Notes: generated by a model not told the origin, from the sequence alone. A stretch of 64,000 nucleotides of DNA from JAWLCA01 sp041687395 (GCA_041687395.1 JAWLCA010000002.1:62001-126000); one strand, 5' to 3'. Positions 16,305-27,544 are shown, counted from the first letter of the stretch. Program-made: numbers and translations.

Positions 16305-17783
16305 TCAGACGGACAGGCAGATGTACTTCATCTCCAGGAAATCCTCGATCCCGTGGCGGCTGCCTTCGCGGCCGAGGCCGGATTGCTTGACACCGCCGAA
16401 AGGCGCCACCTCGGTCGAGATGATGCCGGTGTTCACGCCGACGATGCCGTATTCCAGCCCCTCCTGCACGCGGGTGATGCGGCCGATGTCGCGGGCGTAG
16501 AAGTAGCTGGCAAGGCCGAAGATCGTGTTGTTGGCGTGGGCGATCGCCTCTTCCTCGGTTTCGAATTTGAAGAGCGGCGCCAGCGGGCCGAAGGTTTCTT
16601 CCTGCGCCACGGCCATATCGGGAGTGACCCCGGTGACGATGGTGGGCTGGAAGAACGACCCGCCAAGCGCGTGGCGCTTGCCGCCGGTGATCACCTTGCC
16701 ACCCTTGGATACGGCGTCGGCGATGTGTTCCTCGACCTTTTCCACCGCCGCGGCGTTCACCAGCGGGCCGAGGTCGACACCGCCTTCAAGCCCGTCGCCG
16801 ACCTGCATCTTCTCGACCGCCGCTGCGAGCTTTTCGGCGAAGGCGTCGTAGACGCCGGCCTGCACGTAGATCCGGTTGGCGCACACGCAGGTCTGGCCGT
16901 TGTTGCGGTATTTCGACATGATCGCGCCCTGAACGGCTGCATCCAGGTCGGCATCGTCGAACACGATGAAGGGGGCATTGCCGCCCAGTTCCATCGAGCA
17001 TTTCAGCACCTGATCGGCGGCCTGACGCAGCAGAATCCGGCCCACCTCGGTCGAGCCGGTGAAGGTCAGCTTGCGGATCTTGGGGTTCTCGCAGAACTCC
17101 TTGCCGATGTCGGACGACCGCTTGGACGGCACGATGGAGAACAGGCCCTTGGGGATTCCCGCGCGTTCCGCCAGCACCGCGAGCGCCAGCGCCGAAAGCG
17201 GCGTTTCAGCCGCCGGGCGGCCGACGAATCCGCAGCCCGCCGCGAGCGCGGGGCCGCATTTGCGCGTGATCATCGCGTTGGGAAAGTTCCAGGGCGTGAT
17301 CGAGGCGACGACGCCAATCGGTTGTTTCAGAACGGTAATGCGCTTGTCTGGCTGGTGGCCGGGGATGGTTTCACCGTAGATGCGCTTGGCTTCCTCGGCG
17401 AACCATTCGATGAAGGCGGCGCCATAGGCGACCTCGCCCTTGGCCTCGGCCCAGGGCTTGCCCATCTCGGCCGTGAGGATGCGGCCAAGGTCGTCGACGT
17501 TCTCCATCATCAGATTGTACCAGGCGCGCATCACGTTGGCGCGGTCCTTGGCGGTGCGCTTCTGCCAGTCCTTCATCGCCGCCTCGGCCGCGTCGATGGC
17601 GCGGGCGACTTCGGCCCGACCGAGGTCGGCCACTTCGCAGATCACGTCGCGGCGGGCGGGGTTGGTGACGGGAAAAGTCTTTCTGTCATCGGCGTCTATC
17701 CATTCGCCGGCGACATAGGCGCGGGTTTCCAGCAGGCTGGGATCCTTCAGCAGGCTGGCGAGGTTGGTGGGGGTGTCGAGCAT
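16305..17783 (-). CDS. gabD: Succinate-semialdehyde dehydrogenase family protein
   Basis: 492 residues, full-length aldehyde dehydrogenase. The catalytic Cys lies in GQTCVCANR, the general base Glu in MELGGNAPF, and the oxyanion Asn in TPWNFP. The overall pattern (ARAYVAGEW-like N-terminus, APFGGVKQSGLGREGSRHG C-terminus) matches GabD, which oxidises succinate semialdehyde to succinate. One odd point is GFVGRPAAETP, where the cofactor-ribose-binding Lys found in most family members is Arg. No gabT or GABA transport gene is adjacent, so the substrate assignment is by similarity only. Confidence 0.85.
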   Translation of the reverse strand: MLDTPTNLASLLKDPSLLETRAYVAGEWIDADDRKTFPVTNPARRDVICEVADLGRAEVARAIDAAEAAMKDWQKRTAKDRANVMRAWYNLMMENVDDLGRILTAEMGKPWAEAKGEVAYGAAFIEWFAEEAKRIYGETIPGHQPDKRITVLKQPIGVVASITPWNFPNAMITRKCGPALAAGCGFVGRPAAETPLSALALAVLAERAGIPKGLFSIVPSKRSSDIGKEFCENPKIRKLTFTGSTEVGRILLRQAADQVLKCSMELGGNAPFIVFDDADLDAAVQGAIMSKYRNNGQTCVCANRIYVQAGVYDAFAEKLAAAVEKMQVGDGLEGGVDLGPLVNAAAVEKVEEHIADAVSKGGKVITGGKRHALGGSFFQPTIVTGVTPDMAVAQEETFGPLAPLFKFETEEEAIAHANNTIFGLASYFYARDIGRITRVQEGLEYGIVGVNTGIISTEVAPFGGVKQSGLGREGSRHGIEDFLEMKYICLSV

Positions 17784-17855
17784 GGTGGCCTCCCTGAATT
17801 TGCTGCCGTATGCAATGCATGGTGGGCCGGGAAAAGTCCAGCGACGGGGGAAGAC

Positions 17856-18629
17856 GTGATCGATCTGAGCGATGCCTACGCCAATGCACCCTACATTGCC
17901 GGCGCTGCGGACTATCCGCCGCGCTGGGCTGCGGCCGCGGCGGCGTTTCGCGGGAATGCTTCATGGGAGGCAATCTCTTACGGGGCGTCCGAGCGGGAAA
18001 CGCTGGACCTGTTCCGGCCCGATGGGGAAGCGCGGGGGCTGCTGGTCTTTGTGCACGGGGGCTATTGGCGGGCGTTCAGCCCGAGGGACTGGTCGCATCT
18101 GGCGGCGGGCGGCATAGCGCGGGGGTGGGCGGTGGCGATGCCGGGCTATACGCTGGCGCCCGAGGCGCGGGTTTCGGAGATTACCAAGCAGATTCAGCGG
18201 GCTATCGGTGTGGTGAGGGATCGCGTGCCGGGACCACTGGTGCTGACGGGGCATTCGGCGGGTGGGCATCTGGTGGCGCGGATGGTCTGCGATGACATTG
18301 GTCTTAAAGGAGTTTCCCGCGTCTTGCCGATCTCTCCGCTGGCCGATCTGCGGCCGTTGATGCAGACGGACATGAATGCGGACTTGCGCCTGAACGACGT
18401 GGAGGCGCCGGGGGAAAGTCCCATATTTCATGGGCTTGTGCCGGGCGTGGCGGCGGAAGTGCTGGTTGGCGCCGATGAGCGGCCGGTCTTTCTGGAGCAG
18501 GCCGAGTTGTTGGCAGACCACTGGAAATGCGCGCTGGAGGTAGTGCCGGGGCGGCATCATTTTGACGTGATCGACGCGCTGGAAAACCCCGAGAGCGCGT
18601 TGGTGGAGCGTCTGCTGGGCGGGTTCTGA
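17856..18629 (+). CDS. Arylformamidase-like alpha/beta hydrolase
   Basis: 257 residues from a GTG at 17856 behind GGGGGAAG; no ATG fits the reading as well. The HGGYW oxyanion motif (residues 67-71) and GHSAGGH nucleophile elbow (Ser134) are those of the kynurenine formamidase (AFMID) group. The acid and base are probably the Asp of SPLADLRPL and the His of GRHHFD. The reaction would be hydrolysis of N-formylkynurenine, but no kynureninase or tryptophan dioxygenase gene is nearby. Other carbamate or ester substrates are possible. A hairpin-forming repeat lies just past the stop. Confidence 0.8.
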   Translation: MIDLSDAYANAPYIAGAADYPPRWAAAAAAFRGNASWEAISYGASERETLDLFRPDGEARGLLVFVHGGYWRAFSPRDWSHLAAGGIARGWAVAMPGYTLAPEARVSEITKQIQRAIGVVRDRVPGPLVLTGHSAGGHLVARMVCDDIGLKGVSRVLPISPLADLRPLMQTDMNADLRLNDVEAPGESPIFHGLVPGVAAEVLVGADERPVFLEQAELLADHWKCALEVVPGRHHFDVIDALENPESALVERLLGGF

Positions 18630-18636
18630 GGGTGTG

Positions 18637-18680
18637 CACCAACGGATGATTCACGTGGAAAACACGTGCATACGTTGGTG
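18637..18680. repeat. Interrupted inverted repeat with CACGTG arms, copy A
   Basis: CACCAACG (18637-18644) pairs with CGTTGGTG (18673-18680), enclosing CACGTG (18652-18657) and CACGTG (18663-18668) around a GAAAA loop. It follows the hydrolase stop by 7 bases, so it may serve as a terminator. The segments 18642-18657 and 18663-18677 recur almost exactly at 31151-31166 and 31183-31197. Confidence 0.7.
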
Positions 18681-18756
18681 GTGCCTGAGCGTCGGCCAGC
18701 GTCCGAGAACTAATGAAATCAAGGGTTTGTGGAAATTGTGCATGGTGAGTGTGCTC

Positions 18757-18807
18757 ATAGCTTATTCGCTATTACACACCGAATCCGGTATATAGCGAAT
18801 ACGCTAT
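18757..18807. promoter_or_regulatory. Double operator-like palindrome with no gene
   Basis: Two related 16-bp near-palindromes, ATAGCTTATTCGCTAT (18757-18772) and ATAGCGAATACGCTAT (18792-18807), have centres 35 bp apart and can also pair with each other. TATAGCG-N-TACGCTATA-type palindromes are typical operators of XRE-family antitoxins. Here the flanking genes are convergent and no gene starts nearby, so this looks like an operator left behind by a lost toxin-antitoxin locus. Confidence 0.5.
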
Positions 18808-18842
18808 GGCATCGGCGCACGCGCCCGGCAGCCCCCGGCAGG

Positions 18843-22175
<3,333 letters not shown>

Positions 22176-22273
22176 GCCGGTCCCCGCTCGTGCAAATCGG
22201 CCGGGGTTATAGCCGGGGCAGTCTGGGGCGCAAGGCCAATCCGGGGGGCTGTTCGGTGCCGAATCCCGCCTAT

Positions 22274-22951
22274 ATGGGGCGGATGGACAGCGGCACCCTG
22301 CACCGGATGGACGGGCGGCGCCTGCGGCTCTGGGCAGAGTTCGCGGGCTTTTTCGTGATTGCGCCGGTGGTGGTGGCGGTGTTCCTGCCGCCATCGGCGA
22401 TGTTTCCGGCGCTGTTCGGCTTTACCGCGCTGGGCGTGGTTCTGCTGCATTTCACCCCCGGCTTTCGCTGGCATGATCTGGTGCGCGGCTGGCGGGGGAT
22501 CGACTGGCGGGTGGTCGCGTCCTTCACCGTGGTCACGGCGGGTGCGGCCTGGGCGGTGGTGATGGCGACGCGGCCGGGGGCGTTCCTTGGCCTCTATCGC
22601 TTCAACCCGCAGCTGTGGCTGATGATCATGGCGCTGTACCCCGTCCTGTCCGCCTTGCCGCAAGAGATCGTCTTTCGGCCGCTGTTCTTTCGCAGATATG
22701 GCCCGATCCTGCCGCCGCTGCGCGCGGCGCTGATGCTGAACGCGGCAGTCTTTTCGCTGGCGCATCTGCTCTACTGGAACTGGGTCGTGGCGGGGATGAC
22801 CTTTGCGGGCGGGCTGGTCTTTGCCTGGGCCTACGAGGCGCGGCGGTCGTTTCCGATGGCGGTGATCCTGCATGCGATTGCGGGAAACATCCTGTTCACG
22901 GCGGGGCTGGGGATGTTCTTTTACACCGGGAATATCGTGCGCCCCTTCTGA
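22274..22951 (+). CDS. CPBP family intramembrane metalloprotease
   Basis: About 225 residues; the start is uncertain (ATG at 22274, 22283 or 22307) as no clear ribosome-binding site decides it. Six or so hydrophobic segments. The Abi/CPBP motifs are PQEIVFRPLFF (motif 1, with Gln in place of the first Glu of EExxxR), FSLAHLLYW (motif 2 His) and HAIAGN (motif 3). CPBP members are glutamic-type intramembrane proteases or act in protein maturation or bacteriocin self-immunity; bacterial orphans like this are mostly uncharacterised. It is divergent from carB and directly upstream of aspS. Confidence 0.8.
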   Translation: MGRMDSGTLHRMDGRRLRLWAEFAGFFVIAPVVVAVFLPPSAMFPALFGFTALGVVLLHFTPGFRWHDLVRGWRGIDWRVVASFTVVTAGAAWAVVMATRPGAFLGLYRFNPQLWLMIMALYPVLSALPQEIVFRPLFFRRYGPILPPLRAALMLNAAVFSLAHLLYWNWVVAGMTFAGGLVFAWAYEARRSFPMAVILHAIAGNILFTAGLGMFFYTGNIVRPF

Positions 22952-22958
22952 GGCGCCC

Positions 22959-22987
22959 TTGACTTCACCGCCCTTGCGCGGTGTATC
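22959..22987 (+). promoter_or_regulatory. Candidate promoter of aspS
   Basis: TTGACT (22959-22964), extended to CTTGAC in the usual alphaproteobacterial way, is followed 17 bases later by TGTATC (22982-22987). This gives a leader of about 20 bases before the aspS ATG, which has its own AAGGGGA ribosome-binding site. Confidence 0.4.
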
Positions 22988-23013
22988 GGCGCCTGATCCG
23001 GAAGGGGACGATC

Positions 23014-24789
23014 ATGCACGCCTATCGCAGCCACACCTGCGCCGACCTGACCGCCGCCCACGTGGGCCAGACCGTCCGCCTGTCGGGCTGGGTGCACCGC
23101 ATGCGCGACCACGGCGGCGTGCTGTTCATCGACCTGCGCGACCACTACGGCATCACCCAGGTGCTGGCCGATGGCGACAGCCCGGCGCTGACCGCGCTGG
23201 AACGGCTGCGGGCCGAGACCTGCGTGCGGATCGACGGGGTGGTGAAGGCGCGGGCGGCCGATCTGGTGAACCCGAAGATCCCGACGGGCGAGATCGAGGT
23301 CTATGTCCATGAGGTCACGGTTCTTGGCGCGGCCGAGGATCTGCCGCTGCCGGTGTTCGGAGAGCCGGAATACCCCGAGGAGACGCGGCTGACCTATCGC
23401 TTCCTCGATCTGCGGCGCGAGACGCTGCACCGGAACATGATGCTGCGCTCGGCCGTGGTGCGGTCGATCCGGGGCCGGATGTGGGACGCGGGCTTTACCG
23501 AGCATCAGACGCCGATCATCACCGCCTCCAGCCCCGAGGGCGCGCGGGATTTTCTGGTGCCGTCCCGCCTGCATCCCGGCAAGTTCTACGCGCTGCCGCA
23601 GGCGCCGCAGCAGTTCAAGCAGTTGCTGATGGTCGCGGGCTTTGACCGCTATTTCCAGATCGCGCCCTGCTTCCGCGACGAGGATCCGCGCGCCGACCGG
23701 TCGCCCACCGATTTCTACCAGCTCGACATGGAGATGAGCTTTGTCGAGCAAGAGGATGTGTTCGCGGCGATCCAGCCGGTGATCCAGGGCCTGTTCGAGG
23801 AGTTCGGGGGCGGGCACCGCGTCGATGCAGACTGGCCGCGCATCCCGTTTGCCGAGTCGATGCTGAAATACGGCACCGACAAGCCCGACCTGCGCTGCCC
23901 GCTGGAGATGCAGGTGGTGAGCGAGCATTTCGTCGGCAGTGGTTTCGGCCTGTTCGCGAGACTGCTGGAGACCGAGGGCAACCAGATCCGCGCGATCCCT
24001 GCACCCACGGGCGGCAGCCGCGCCTTCTGCGACCGGATGAATGCCTTTGCGCAACAGCAGGGGCTGCCAGGGATGGGCTATATCATGTGGCGCGACGAGG
24101 GTGGCGAGACTGTGGGCGCAGGCCCCATCGCCAAGAACATCGGCCCCGAGCGGACCGAGGCGATCCGCCAGCAGCTTGGCCTGAAGGCCGGAGACGCGGC
24201 GTTCTTCCTAGCCGGCAAGCCCGAGACTTTTGAGGCCGTCGCCGCCAAGGCGCGGGTGGAGATCGGGCGCGAACTGGGCCTGAGCGAGACCGACAGCTTC
24301 CGCTTTGCCTGGATCGTCGATTTCCCGATGTACGAAAAGGACGATGAGGGGCGGGTGGATTTCAGCCACAACCCCTTCTCTATGCCGCAGGGCGGGCTTG
24401 AGGCGCTGTCGGGCGACCCGCTGCAGGTGCTGGGCTATCAGTATGACCTCGCCTGCAACGGCTACGAACTGGTGTCGGGCGCGATCCGGAACCACAAGCC
24501 CGAGATCATGTTCAAGGCGTTTGAACTGGCGGGCTATGGCCGGGATGAGGTCGAAAAGCGTTTCGGTGGCATGGTCAAGGCGTTCCGCTATGGCGCGCCG
24601 CCGCACGGGGGGTGTGCTGCAGGGATCGACCGGATCGTGATGCTGCTGGCCGACGAGGCGAACATCCGCCAGGTGATCCTGTTCCCGATGAACCAGCGGG
24701 CGGAGGATCTGATGATGGGTGCACCATCCGAGCCGACGCCCACGCAGCTGCGCGAACTGGGTCTGAGGGTGCTGCCGAAGGAGGCGTGA
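23014..24789 (+). CDS. aspS: Aspartyl-tRNA synthetase
   Basis: 591 residues from the ATG at 23014 behind AAGGGGA. Class II synthetase: an N-terminal OB-fold anticodon-binding domain (about residues 1-105), motif 2 FRDEDPRADRSPTDFYQLD near residue 220, a GAD insertion domain in the middle, and motif 3 GIDRIVMLL near the C-terminus. The OB-fold reads GWVHRMRDHGG; His in this position is characteristic of the non-discriminating subtype, which also charges tRNA-Asn and relies on GatCAB to amidate it. This subtype call is from family knowledge, not proven here. The stop overlaps the start of the restriction endonuclease gene. Confidence 0.96.
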   Translation: MHAYRSHTCADLTAAHVGQTVRLSGWVHRMRDHGGVLFIDLRDHYGITQVLADGDSPALTALERLRAETCVRIDGVVKARAADLVNPKIPTGEIEVYVHEVTVLGAAEDLPLPVFGEPEYPEETRLTYRFLDLRRETLHRNMMLRSAVVRSIRGRMWDAGFTEHQTPIITASSPEGARDFLVPSRLHPGKFYALPQAPQQFKQLLMVAGFDRYFQIAPCFRDEDPRADRSPTDFYQLDMEMSFVEQEDVFAAIQPVIQGLFEEFGGGHRVDADWPRIPFAESMLKYGTDKPDLRCPLEMQVVSEHFVGSGFGLFARLLETEGNQIRAIPAPTGGSRAFCDRMNAFAQQQGLPGMGYIMWRDEGGETVGAGPIAKNIGPERTEAIRQQLGLKAGDAAFFLAGKPETFEAVAAKARVEIGRELGLSETDSFRFAWIVDFPMYEKDDEGRVDFSHNPFSMPQGGLEALSGDPLQVLGYQYDLACNGYELVSGAIRNHKPEIMFKAFELAGYGRDEVEKRFGGMVKAFRYGAPPHGGCAAGIDRIVMLLADEANIRQVILFPMNQRAEDLMMGAPSEPTPTQLRELGLRVLPKEA

Positions 24790-25547
24790 TGCTGGATCGC
24801 CTGCGCGCCGCCGGGTTCGACATCGAGACCCGCAACCACGCCGAGGCGATCCTGACCCACGACTTTGCCGAGCCGCTGGCCGGTCTGGTCGACGCACTGC
24901 TGGAATTCCGCATCGAAAGCCGCGAGATCGTGGGGTCTGGCGGGGGCGAGGCGCCCTCGACCAGACGCCTGCGCGGGGTTCTGGCGGCGGCGGGCTGGGC
25001 CAAGCACAATTTCCGCATCGAGACACTGATCGACGGCCGCCCGCGCGGCCGCGCCACCAGCCACGAGATCGACCACATCCGCCGCACGCCCGCCGGCACG
25101 CTGGCGCTGGAGATCGAGTGGAACAACAAGGATCCGTTCTTTGACCGGGATCTGGAAAACTTCCAGCGGCTGCACGCGCAGACCGTCATCAGCCTGGGCA
25201 TCATCGTGACCCGCGGCGCGCGGCTGCAGGCGGCGATGCCGGACATCGTGGCCGATCACCTGCGGCGCGAGGGCGTGCGGGATGAGACCGGCCTTGCCGT
25301 GCTGGGGGTGAAGGACCGCACCGCGCGGCAACGCGCGCAGGTCAGCATGGGCCTGTCGCGGGGCGAGGGGTTTGCGAGCGCCTTTGCCCGCGGCTTCGTG
25401 GCCGACAAATACGGGGCCGCGACGACGCATTGGGCGAAACTGGCGGAACGCACCGCGCGCGGCGTGGGCAATCCCTGCCCGCTGGTGCTGATCGGCCTGC
25501 CGCTGGACGCGGTCAGCGACTATTCCGCCGCCAGCCCCGAGTTGTAA
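24789..25547 (+). CDS. BglII/BstYI-like type II restriction endonuclease
   Basis: 252 residues; ATG overlaps the aspS TGA (TGATG). The core reads SHEIDHIRRTP, then LALEIEWNNKDPFFDRDLENF, an arrangement of acidic residues and a nearby Lys that fits the PD-(D/E)xK-type site of the BglII/BstYI group. It would cleave duplex DNA, perhaps at a GATC-centred site, but specificity cannot be read from sequence. The convergent MT-A70 methyltransferase gene overlaps its 3' end by 28 bases, making a compact restriction-modification unit. Assignment rests on recalled family similarity. Confidence 0.75.
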   Translation: MLDRLRAAGFDIETRNHAEAILTHDFAEPLAGLVDALLEFRIESREIVGSGGGEAPSTRRLRGVLAAAGWAKHNFRIETLIDGRPRGRATSHEIDHIRRTPAGTLALEIEWNNKDPFFDRDLENFQRLHAQTVISLGIIVTRGARLQAAMPDIVADHLRREGVRDETGLAVLGVKDRTARQRAQVSMGLSRGEGFASAFARGFVADKYGAATTHWAKLAERTARGVGNPCPLVLIGLPLDAVSDYSAASPEL

Positions 25548-26161
25548 GCGTAGGTCTTCCAGTCGGGTTTGTAATCCGCATCGGCCTGGTTGCCCCAGAC
25601 CGTCCAGCCGTCGCGCACTCCCCGGCCGAACAGTTCCAGATACGGCCCCCACGAGCAGGATTCGATGATCTGATACTGCTCGTCTGGTTTGCGGGAATGT
25701 TCGCGCTTGCGGGTGGACAGGAAATTCACCTGCCGCCGCCCCGGTGCCAGCGTGCGGGCCGCCTTGCCCTGGGTGCCGAACAGGATCACCTCGGTCACGT
25801 TGCGGAAGTAGAAGCCAACGCCGCGCCCGTCGGACCCGCCGTCCTTGCGTTCCTTGTGCCAGATCAGGTTCGACTTGTAGTCGAAGCCCCAAGCCTGCAA
25901 CACGGCCAACCCATCCGGCAGCAGCGCATTCGGCACCCAGAGGTAGCAATGGGCGCGATCCTGCAAATGCTCGGCGACCGGAAGGGCGCAGATTTCTTCA
26001 ACCGACAGGGTGGGGTAGCGCGACAACCGCTTGTGTTCCGGCGCGACCTTTCCGGTGCGGTTGACGAACCGCCATGGCGGATCGGCCAGCACGCAGCCGA
26101 ACCGGTCGTCGCCCAGAAAAGCCTTCAGATCTTGTGCGGCGTCGGATGTCATATGCGTCAT
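25520..26161 (-). CDS. MT-A70 family DNA adenine-N6 methyltransferase
   Basis: 213 residues from the ATG at 26161 (alternative at 26152). The catalytic motif is VLADPPWRF near residue 28, the DPPW box of MT-A70 methyltransferases; the SAM-binding end and the GWTVWGNQAD region near the C-terminus complete the fold. Members methylate adenine N6 in DNA or RNA; beside a restriction nuclease it is presumably the protecting DNA methylase. The convergent arrangement with overlapping 3' ends lets it be expressed independently of aspS. No ribosome-binding site is obvious. Confidence 0.85.
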   Translation of the reverse strand: MTHMTSDAAQDLKAFLGDDRFGCVLADPPWRFVNRTGKVAPEHKRLSRYPTLSVEEICALPVAEHLQDRAHCYLWVPNALLPDGLAVLQAWGFDYKSNLIWHKERKDGGSDGRGVGFYFRNVTEVILFGTQGKAARTLAPGRRQVNFLSTRKREHSRKPDEQYQIIESCSWGPYLELFGRGVRDGWTVWGNQADADYKPDWKTYAYNSGLAAE

Positions 26162-26246
26162 AGTGGGTGCTTCTGACCCCCGGGGCAATCGGAACATTTG
26201 CGGAACATAGCCGCCGCCACGGGAAAAGGCAAGTTGCCGGACGCGC

Positions 26247-26744
26247 CTAGTAGATGTAGCGGATCTGCTCGGTCCAGAAGCGTTCCATCCGGCGCAGCGC
26301 GGTGTTCACTTCTTCCAGCCCCTCGGCCCCCGGCATGCCCTTGCCTTCCAGCGCATCTGCGTGGCGGTCGAACAGTTCCGCCACCATCATCCGCAGCTTG
26401 CGGCCCTTTTCTGTCAGCCGCACGCGGACCGAGCGGCGATCCACCTCGCAGCGCTGGTGGTGCATGTAGCCCATCTCGACCAGCTTCTTCAGGTTGTAGC
26501 TGACGTTGGAGCCCTGGTAGTAGCCGCGCGATTTCAACTCGCCCGCGGTCACCTCGTTCTCGCCGATGTTGAACAGCAGCAGCGCCTGAACCGCGTTGAT
26601 CTCGATCACGCCGAGGCGTTCGAACTCGTCCTTGATCACGTCCAGAAGCAGCCGGTGCAGACGTTCCACAAGGGCCAGGGTTTCAAGATAGGTGCTTAGT
26701 CCCGTAGGCTGGGGACGCACCTGTACGGGGGAAAAAACACTCAT
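26247..26744 (-). CDS. ldtR: LdtR-like MarR family regulator
   Basis: 165 residues. The winged-helix core contains LTAGELK-like recognition (VTAGELKSRGYYQGSNVSYN) and the MarR wing HHQRCEVDRRSVRVRLTEKGR. The LVERLHRLLLDVIKDEFERLG and INAVQALLLFNIG stretches match LdtR, the alphaproteobacterial regulator of L,D-transpeptidase and stress genes. Target genes in this organism are not visible nearby. The gene is followed by the convergent-side restriction methylase and preceded by the sdhE gene about 85 bases away, in the same direction. Confidence 0.8.
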   Translation of the reverse strand: MSVFSPVQVRPQPTGLSTYLETLALVERLHRLLLDVIKDEFERLGVIEINAVQALLLFNIGENEVTAGELKSRGYYQGSNVSYNLKKLVEMGYMHHQRCEVDRRSVRVRLTEKGRKLRMMVAELFDRHADALEGKGMPGAEGLEEVNTALRRMERFWTEQIRYIY

Positions 26745-26829
26745 CTGTCACTCCGCCAAGCTCTTGCCGTGGAGGGAGAGAATCAGCCCGATTGGCGAAC
26801 ATTCGGTTAAACGATATCGCGATTTTGCC

Positions 26830-27105
26830 TTAAATTTCGGCAGCCAGCCGATGGCGGGCATGGGAAGAGACATCGGAGACGAGCGGCCGCAACGCCTCGG
26901 GCGCCTCGCTCGCGCCGGTCACCCAAGCGTAGAGGTCGTGGTCGTTCTCGGCCAGAAGCCCGTCGAAGATGGCCAGCGCCTCGGGACCCATCGCGGCCAG
27001 CCGCTCGTCGGCATAGGGGCCGAGGATCAGGTCCATCTCCTTGGTGCCGCGCCGCCAGGCCCGCATCCTCAGCCGCTTGATCGTGGTTTCTGCCGCCTCT
27101 GCCAT
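26830..27105 (-). CDS. sdhE: Succinate dehydrogenase assembly factor SdhE
   Basis: 91 residues from the ATG at 27105, which overlaps the TGA of the upstream XRE gene. The RAWRRGTKEMDLILG segment (residues 15-29) contains the conserved RGxxE motif needed for covalent attachment of FAD to SdhA; the five-helix DUF339 fold fits the length. It acts in the cytoplasm on the flavoprotein subunit. Unusually it is coupled to a helix-turn-helix gene rather than to sdh genes, which are not in the window. Confidence 0.88.
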   Translation of the reverse strand: MAEAAETTIKRLRMRAWRRGTKEMDLILGPYADERLAAMGPEALAIFDGLLAENDHDLYAWVTGASEAPEALRPLVSDVSSHARHRLAAEI

Positions 27106-27509
27106 CACGCCGCCTTCATCAGCGCCCGAAGGCGCGCTTCCACGATGTTCAGCCTGTCGGCGCAGGCCGACAGCTCGGCGCGCAGCGTCTGAACCTCGGC
27201 CAGTGTGTCGGCCAGTTCGCCGGCAAGTTCCGGGTCGAGCGGGCTTTCCGAGGGCGGCGCCACGCCTTCGCCCCGCCCGGTCAGCAGCCACGCGATCGAG
27301 ACGTTCAGCATCCCCGCGACCATCTGAAGCTTGTTGCCGCGGGGCTCGGCGATGTCATCCTCCCACGCGGACAGGGTGGTCAGCTTCACGCCCAGCCGCT
27401 GAGCCAGATCCTCGCGCGTCATGCCGGCGGCTTCCCGCGCCCCGGCCAGCCGGTCGCCAAAAGTGGCAGTTTCGTCGCTGTACCAGCCGGATTCCAGATC
27501 TGCTGCCAT
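27105..27509 (-). CDS. XRE family helix-turn-helix regulator
   Basis: 134 residues. HTH_3 domain at about residues 17-72: FGDRLAGAREAAGMTREDLAQRLGV with the recognition helix LTTLSAWEDDIAEPRGNKL. The C-terminal 45 residues are a predicted coiled coil (LAEVQTLRAELSACADRLNIVEARL), suited to dimerisation. It is translationally coupled to sdhE. A 9-bp direct repeat lies 13 bases upstream and may be its own operator. Its target genes are unknown; the divergent aspartate aminotransferase gene shares the promoter region. Confidence 0.85.
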   Translation of the reverse strand: MAADLESGWYSDETATFGDRLAGAREAAGMTREDLAQRLGVKLTTLSAWEDDIAEPRGNKLQMVAGMLNVSIAWLLTGRGEGVAPPSESPLDPELAGELADTLAEVQTLRAELSACADRLNIVEARLRALMKAA

Positions 27510-27521
27510 GTGCTGCCCCGA

Positions 27522-27544
27522 TATTGCTTGCTTGTTATTGCTTG
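27522..27544. promoter_or_regulatory. Direct repeat between XRE and aminotransferase genes
   Basis: TATTGCTTG occurs at 27522-27530 and again at 27536-27544, a 14-bp period. It sits in the roughly 95-bp divergent interval between the XRE gene and the aminotransferase, so it is a candidate site for the XRE protein. Confidence 0.4.

Noticed and set aside
16296..17855. Upstream in-frame extension of the arylformamidase-like gene
   Set aside because: It is antisense to the aldehyde dehydrogenase gene; the hydrolase starts at the GTG at 17856, where a ribosome-binding site and the fold begin.
18648..18663. ParB (parS-like) site around TGATTCACGTGGAAAA
   Set aside because: It has three mismatches to the 16-bp parS consensus, and the second copy at 31155 keeps only the left half, so the CACGTG belongs to the inverted repeat.
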